From assembly GCA_029624815.1 (NCBI GenBank), contig JARSSH010000059.1, positions 14,031 through 52,154 of the forward strand: 38,124 nt of DNA, read 5' to 3'. The position numbers and the translations under genes were made by a program. The notes under the pieces are model-generated. The model was given only the letters and a program-made list of their open reading frames with translations, had not been told where the DNA came from and did no database searches. Source of the stretch: Candidatus Competibacter sp. (GTDB taxonomy: Bacteria > Pseudomonadota > Gammaproteobacteria > Competibacterales > Competibacteraceae). Below are positions 34,937-38,124 of this stretch, one piece after another; within the stretch, counting starts at the first letter, position 1; every line of letters starts with the position of its first letter.

Positions 34937-35938
34937 TTATTTTGGCTTTAAAAACAAGATAATTTGATATGGATCCATACTATTATACTCCAAACAAACC
35001 AAATCCCATTGTGGAAAATGGCTAACAAAATAATCCAGCGATATCGAGGTGTCACCATAGGTAATATCGCCATCGATCGGAGGCAGATCAAGCGGAGAAA
35101 AAGCAAATCCATTTTCATCATGGCTAGCCAACATCTCCGATGCTATTTCTCCTTTGTTGTGTATTTCCCAGTATTCTTTTGGCCTAATGGTAATCACTAA
35201 CAAACCGTTATCCGCTATATAATCTCTCAAAGTCTTGAGTACAACATGTGTTGTTTTTTCGCTTAAATGAGTAAATACAGAAAAAGCAAAAATCAAGTCG
35301 AATCTTTTATTGAATGGTAGGCTTTTTGGTACCCACTCGGAAAGTGCAAGATTGGCTTTTATACCATGCTTCTTACACTCATCAATAGATTGATCCCAAG
35401 GATCCACCGCATAAATATTTTCGAAACAAAAAAATTTATACAAAAGCCTAGTCAATCTACCCCATCCACAACCGTAATCAAGAACAACCGTTTTTTCTAA
35501 TGATTTCCCAGTAATTGCCATATATCCAAAAGCAAGCGCCTTTATGAACCCCAAGGACTGATCTAATAAAACCTGACCACAATTGCCTGTCCAGTGTCTT
35601 TGAACTTCTTCTGATGGCATAGTCGGAAAAAATGCCTTGATATTTGGATACTCTGTAGGTACTTCGAGTAATAGCTTACCAAATATTTCCATTGGGATAT
35701 ATTTAAATAGGCATGGTATATCAGATGGTTGCGCCATTGATATCTTTTTATCTATATCCTGTAATTTATCATCAAAGAGTGAAATCGTAATTTTATTATC
35801 AACCGCCTCAACCGCCTCAACCGCCTCAACCGCCTCAACCGCCTCAACCGCCTCGGCTTTCACAGTCACAACTCGGCGGAGACAATTTATCATTTTATCG
35901 GAAATCTGACGCACACCTAACAACCAATTTACGTTCAT
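34937..35938 (-). CDS. SAM-dependent methyltransferase with EAV minisatellite
   Basis: This 333-residue protein has a class I methyltransferase domain in its second half: motif I TVVLDYGCGWGRLTRLLYKF, the acidic residue at YAVDPWDQSIDECKKH, FDLIFAFSVFTHLSEKTTHV and YIADNGLLVITIRP. The first 130 residues are divergent and include six EAV tripeptides encoded by a GC-rich 9-bp tandem repeat. The gene is AT-rich, unlike the GC-rich locus to its left, and 152 AT-rich bases with no feature separate it from the ATG at 34784-34715 region. It could methylate a sugar or a chain end; the substrate is unknown. Confidence 0.83.
   Translation of the reverse strand: MNVNWLLGVRQISDKMINCLRRVVTVKAEAVEAVEAVEAVEAVEAVDNKITISLFDDKLQDIDKKISMAQPSDIPCLFKYIPMEIFGKLLLEVPTEYPNIKAFFPTMPSEEVQRHWTGNCGQVLLDQSLGFIKALAFGYMAITGKSLEKTVVLDYGCGWGRLTRLLYKFFCFENIYAVDPWDQSIDECKKHGIKANLALSEWVPKSLPFNKRFDLIFAFSVFTHLSEKTTHVVLKTLRDYIADNGLLVITIRPKEYWEIHNKGEIASEMLASHDENGFAFSPLDLPPIDGDITYGDTSISLDYFVSHFPQWDLVCLEYNSMDPYQIILFLKPK
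35801..35854 (+). repeat. Six perfect 9-bp tandem repeats
   Basis: AACCGCCTC is repeated six times with no mismatch, encoding six EAV tripeptides on the minus strand. Copy-number change keeps the frame, so it would change linker length and not switch the gene off. Confidence 0.97.
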
Positions 35939-36221
35939 AATAATGCCTTATTAATCATGTTAAGCACCCTCGGTGAAGCTAGGGGCTTTAGTGTAGGAGC
36001 GCATCAAAGCGCTATCAAATCATGCGCCACCGAAGTTGACAGTGCCCACTCTGGTGGTTAAGCACCTATTCGGCTGGAAAAACAACTGCCACCACCTCGA
36101 ATCTGTCATTAGAAAATCGCTCAATAAATTATCGGAAGCCAAGATACCAAGATTACTGCTCATTTTGTTGAAAAACCGCGTCAGTCACAGGATAATATTC
36201 ACACAGTTTTAGTAAATTTAA
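35939..36221. other. AT-rich gap without a recognised feature
   Basis: This 283-base gap lies between the methyltransferase start and the coiled-coil fragment, both on the minus strand. It should hold the methyltransferase promoter, but no strong -35/-10 pair, terminator or RNA gene was recognised. Confidence 0.4.
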
Positions 36222-36899
36222 TTATTTGATCCTCAATAAGTTATCCTTAACTACCTTGCTGATAAACCGCAATGGCATTGTCACCTTCCAAGAGGTGGAT
36301 GCATACAGATCGCTTACTGTCGCCTGTAGCATTGCACACTGCTTGCCAAGATCCTGGTAATTTTTTTGGCAGTTATCAAGCTCGGCTTGATATTTATAAA
36401 CCAAAGTTTCTAATCGCTTTTGCTCCCTTTCTAGATTGGCACAATCACACCTGCATCTGGCAAGCTCCATATCAAGCCGTTCCATCTCCGCTTGCCGCCA
36501 AGCCCGCTCATCCTTTAGCTCTTGCAAGGCACTAAGATACTCACTAACTTGTCGCCGAACAAATCGTTGTTGCGGATATTCCGTGGAAAGAACCTGTTCC
36601 ATAATTTCCAGCAAGTCGGTTCGATTCAAATTATCCAGATAGGTTTCAAATCTTAGAGAGGGAGGATAGTAGTATCCTTGTAGCATCGACCCAGCCTCGA
36701 CTATTGGAGAAGCAGATATACTATCAACTAACTGGAGTGGCTCAGTATATCGCTGCAAATAGTCTTCAGGTATCATTACCTTATTCTCCAAGGATATACG
36801 ATGGCCATAATTCAAACCATAAGAAAAAACGTGGTCTAGCCTTGAAATTGGAGTAAAGTTTCCACAACGCTTACGCAGTTCTTCGACCCGAGCGTAACT
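36222..36899 (-). pseudogene. Coiled-coil fragment ending in SWKxTxPLR, probably 5'-truncated
   Basis: The open frame runs from paired stop codons near 36900 down to 36222, but has no ATG before 36776; a TTG at 36815 would give 197 residues. The N-terminal part (IPEDYLQRYTEPLQLVDSIS, SMLQGYYYPPSLRFETYL) is not recognised. Residues about 95-165 from the TTG are a coiled coil (ERLDMELARCRCDCANLERE). It ends with STSWKVTMPLRFISK, nearly the same as SSVSWKITAPLR after the coiled coil of the 1057-residue fusion. That motif usually sits between a coiled coil and glycosyltransferase domains, so this looks like the remnant of a larger glycan enzyme. A short intact protein from TTG or ATG cannot be excluded. 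Confidence 0.5.
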
Positions 36900-37041
36900 T
36901 TATTATTTGTTCAGGTACGGAACGCTTTTACATTCGTTGTAAACATTGAGGTCATCCGCCTGACCGAACTAACTGGAATGCCTGCGACGGCATAAAAATA
37001 TGTTGATCGCCGCTTTGGGTCGACGGATGACTGTATTGAGT

Positions 37042-37785
37042 TTATTCCACAATAACTCGGGCGTTAATTGCCTGAATTGGACGATTATTTGGATGATGCA
37101 TCGTATGAGCAAATTTTTTAATCTGCTCCTTGGAAGCGGTTTCGGCCTGTTTCATGACCAGCCACCACACGCCTTCGGAGCACGGCGGAGTGGTTAGCGA
37201 ACCATTGAAACGATAGTATTCACGCTGCGGGGGCAGCAGGATGCCGGCATCAACCATCGACTCCAACACTTGGGCATTCCCCGCCTGTTCGGGTATCTGT
37301 GCCCAGATCTTTTCCAATCCAGCATTCGCTTTTTCTTCATTAAACATTACTGCAATGACAGCAAGATTACCATCCTGGTCCGCATGTACAAAATGTGCTT
37401 CCATGGGATAGGAATGGCCTTTGATCATATTTTCACTTGGTGAGTGAAAATGAAATTGCTTTAATTCGAATACGTGTCCATCCACACTAATTGTGCTGCC
37501 TGGTTTATAGTTGATTTGAATGGTATGACCATTGTTGACTATCTCATGACCTCCAGCTTTGTAATCGATCTTGATCTCTGAAAGGTCGCCTTGAATCATC
37601 CCAGTTAGATTGACAGGAGATTGGTTCTTACCGGTAGAACATGTGGAGAACTCTTTTGCCAGTTTACCCCAGTGCTCTGGACCTCCGGGGCCTGAGTATG
37701 ACCAATGCGCCTGTTTATCGGCAATAGCCGATGTCGAAAGGCACATTCCAGCAAGCAGCAATGATGTGGCGATACTTGTCTTCAT
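37042..37785 (-). CDS. Periplasmic alpha-class carbonic anhydrase
   Basis: This 247-residue protein has a signal peptide (TSIATSLLLAGMCLSTSA, cleaved near AIA). The alpha-carbonic anhydrase fold includes HWSYSGPGGPEHWGKL, CSTGKNQSPVNL and the zinc ligands His112 and His114 in QFHFHSPSEN and His131 in EAHFVHAD. YRFNGSLTTPPCSEGVWWLV follows. Cys49 and Cys202 are placed to form the usual disulfide. It hydrates CO2 in the periplasm. GAGG lies about ten bases before the ATG. It stands apart from the glycan genes, at the AT-richer right end, and probably forms its own transcription unit. Confidence 0.95.
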   Translation of the reverse strand: MKTSIATSLLLAGMCLSTSAIADKQAHWSYSGPGGPEHWGKLAKEFSTCSTGKNQSPVNLTGMIQGDLSEIKIDYKAGGHEIVNNGHTIQINYKPGSTISVDGHVFELKQFHFHSPSENMIKGHSYPMEAHFVHADQDGNLAVIAVMFNEEKANAGLEKIWAQIPEQAGNAQVLESMVDAGILLPPQREYYRFNGSLTTPPCSEGVWWLVMKQAETASKEQIKKFAHTMHHPNNRPIQAINARVIVE

Positions 37786-38124
37786 CGTTGGATTCCTCGC
37801 ATTGGGGAACTGGTTAAAAAAATCTGATTTATCACATCAGGAGCACTAAAAAGTAAGCTCTTCATCGGTTCTTGTACATCTGGTCTCCAAAGACAGATTT
37901 TGGCCTGCAGGTTAACGGTTAGGTAAATATTTTTCAAGATCAGCTTGTTATTTACGAGCCATTAACCACAAACCACTTTAATGAGACACAAAGTCCTCAT
38001 TTTCACAAGAATCGACGAAGAACCCCTACACAGCCATTGAAACCTTATTTTCCTCTACTTGCTCCAGCCATCAGCCCTGTAAAGGTGTGGTATTTTCATT
38101 AAGAAAGAAGCCTTGCTGTTGAAA
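37786..38124. other. AT-rich region upstream of the carbonic anhydrase gene
   Basis: No gene was recognised in the last 339 bases. An inverted pair CTGAT-N7-ATCAG (37824-37840) lies about 40 bases before the carbonic anhydrase start and could be an operator, but its spacing does not fit the CRP or FNR consensus. The region should include the carbonic anhydrase promoter. Confidence 0.3.

Noticed and set aside
35801-35854. CRISPR array
   Set aside because: Units are 9 bp, contiguous and without spacers; no cas genes are present.
37824-37840. CRP or FNR binding site before carbonic anhydrase
   Set aside because: The CTGAT/ATCAG half-sites are separated by seven bases, which fits neither consensus spacing.

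Overview
This window appears to come from a gammaproteobacterial chromosome and is dominated by a cell-surface polysaccharide locus of about 33 kb. The left edge carries a YpjD-like gene followed by a CorB-type CNNM/CBS transporter, an order seen after ffh in Escherichia coli, Pseudomonas and relatives. Most genes are GC-rich. Combined with the many multidomain glycosyltransferases, this fits an environmental gammaproteobacterium, perhaps of the Competibacteraceae type, but the genus is a guess.

Layout. (1) 1-1853: conserved housekeeping genes (ypjD 3' end, corB-like). (2) 1807-4901, minus strand: a WbpM/CapD-type nucleotide-sugar 4,6-dehydratase and a WecA-type initiating glycosyl-1-phosphate transferase, translationally coupled. 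(3) 4936-11018, plus strand: a clearly AT-richer island with a Wzm/Wzt-type ABC exporter, a 1057-residue sulfotransferase / coiled-coil / glycosyltransferase / glycosyltransferase fusion, and a methyltransferase with its own extended -10 promoter. (4) 11204-14884: GC-rich again, with a possible 51-residue ORF, wecB (UDP-GlcNAc 2-epimerase) and two GT4 glycosyltransferases. (5) 15328-20035: a small exported protein, a 470-residue exported surface protein with a strong terminator, a parvulin-type peptidyl-prolyl isomerase and a GT-C-like membrane protein. (6) 20144-23340: a DUF3782/PD-(D/E)XK-like protein, then a GT2 + DUF2304 + GT4 set. (7) 23260-29618, minus strand: a five-gene operon (GT2, methyltransferase-GT2 fusion, NAD-dependent epimerase, membrane protein, GT-C membrane protein). 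(8) 29796-34715: two WbsX-family genes meeting stop to stop, the second a WbsX-GT2-GT4 fusion. (9) 34937-38124: AT-richer again, with a methyltransferase carrying a 9-bp minisatellite, a coiled-coil fragment that looks truncated, and a periplasmic alpha-carbonic anhydrase.

How it could work together (inference): WecA primes undecaprenyl phosphate. WbpM and WecB make modified nucleotide sugars. The many GT2/GT4/WbsX proteins extend the chain, and Wzm/Wzt exports it. GT-C enzymes with GT2/DUF2304 partners may add lipid-linked side sugars on the periplasmic side. The sulfotransferase fusion and the methyltransferases may decorate or cap chains.

The most interesting signal is the coiled coil of the sulfotransferase fusion. 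It contains three 21-bp direct repeats, each encoding exactly one heptad (DLDTARA), next to an ABC exporter whose ATPase lacks a carbohydrate-binding tail. This suggests a length-adjustable molecular ruler, by analogy with the chain terminator WbdD. Other points of note are REP-like repeats captured as coding sequence, a duplicated linker module shared by the two WbsX proteins, and GC-rich in-frame minisatellites inside AT-rich genes. I saw no rRNA, tRNA, CRISPR array, transposase or reverse transcriptase.
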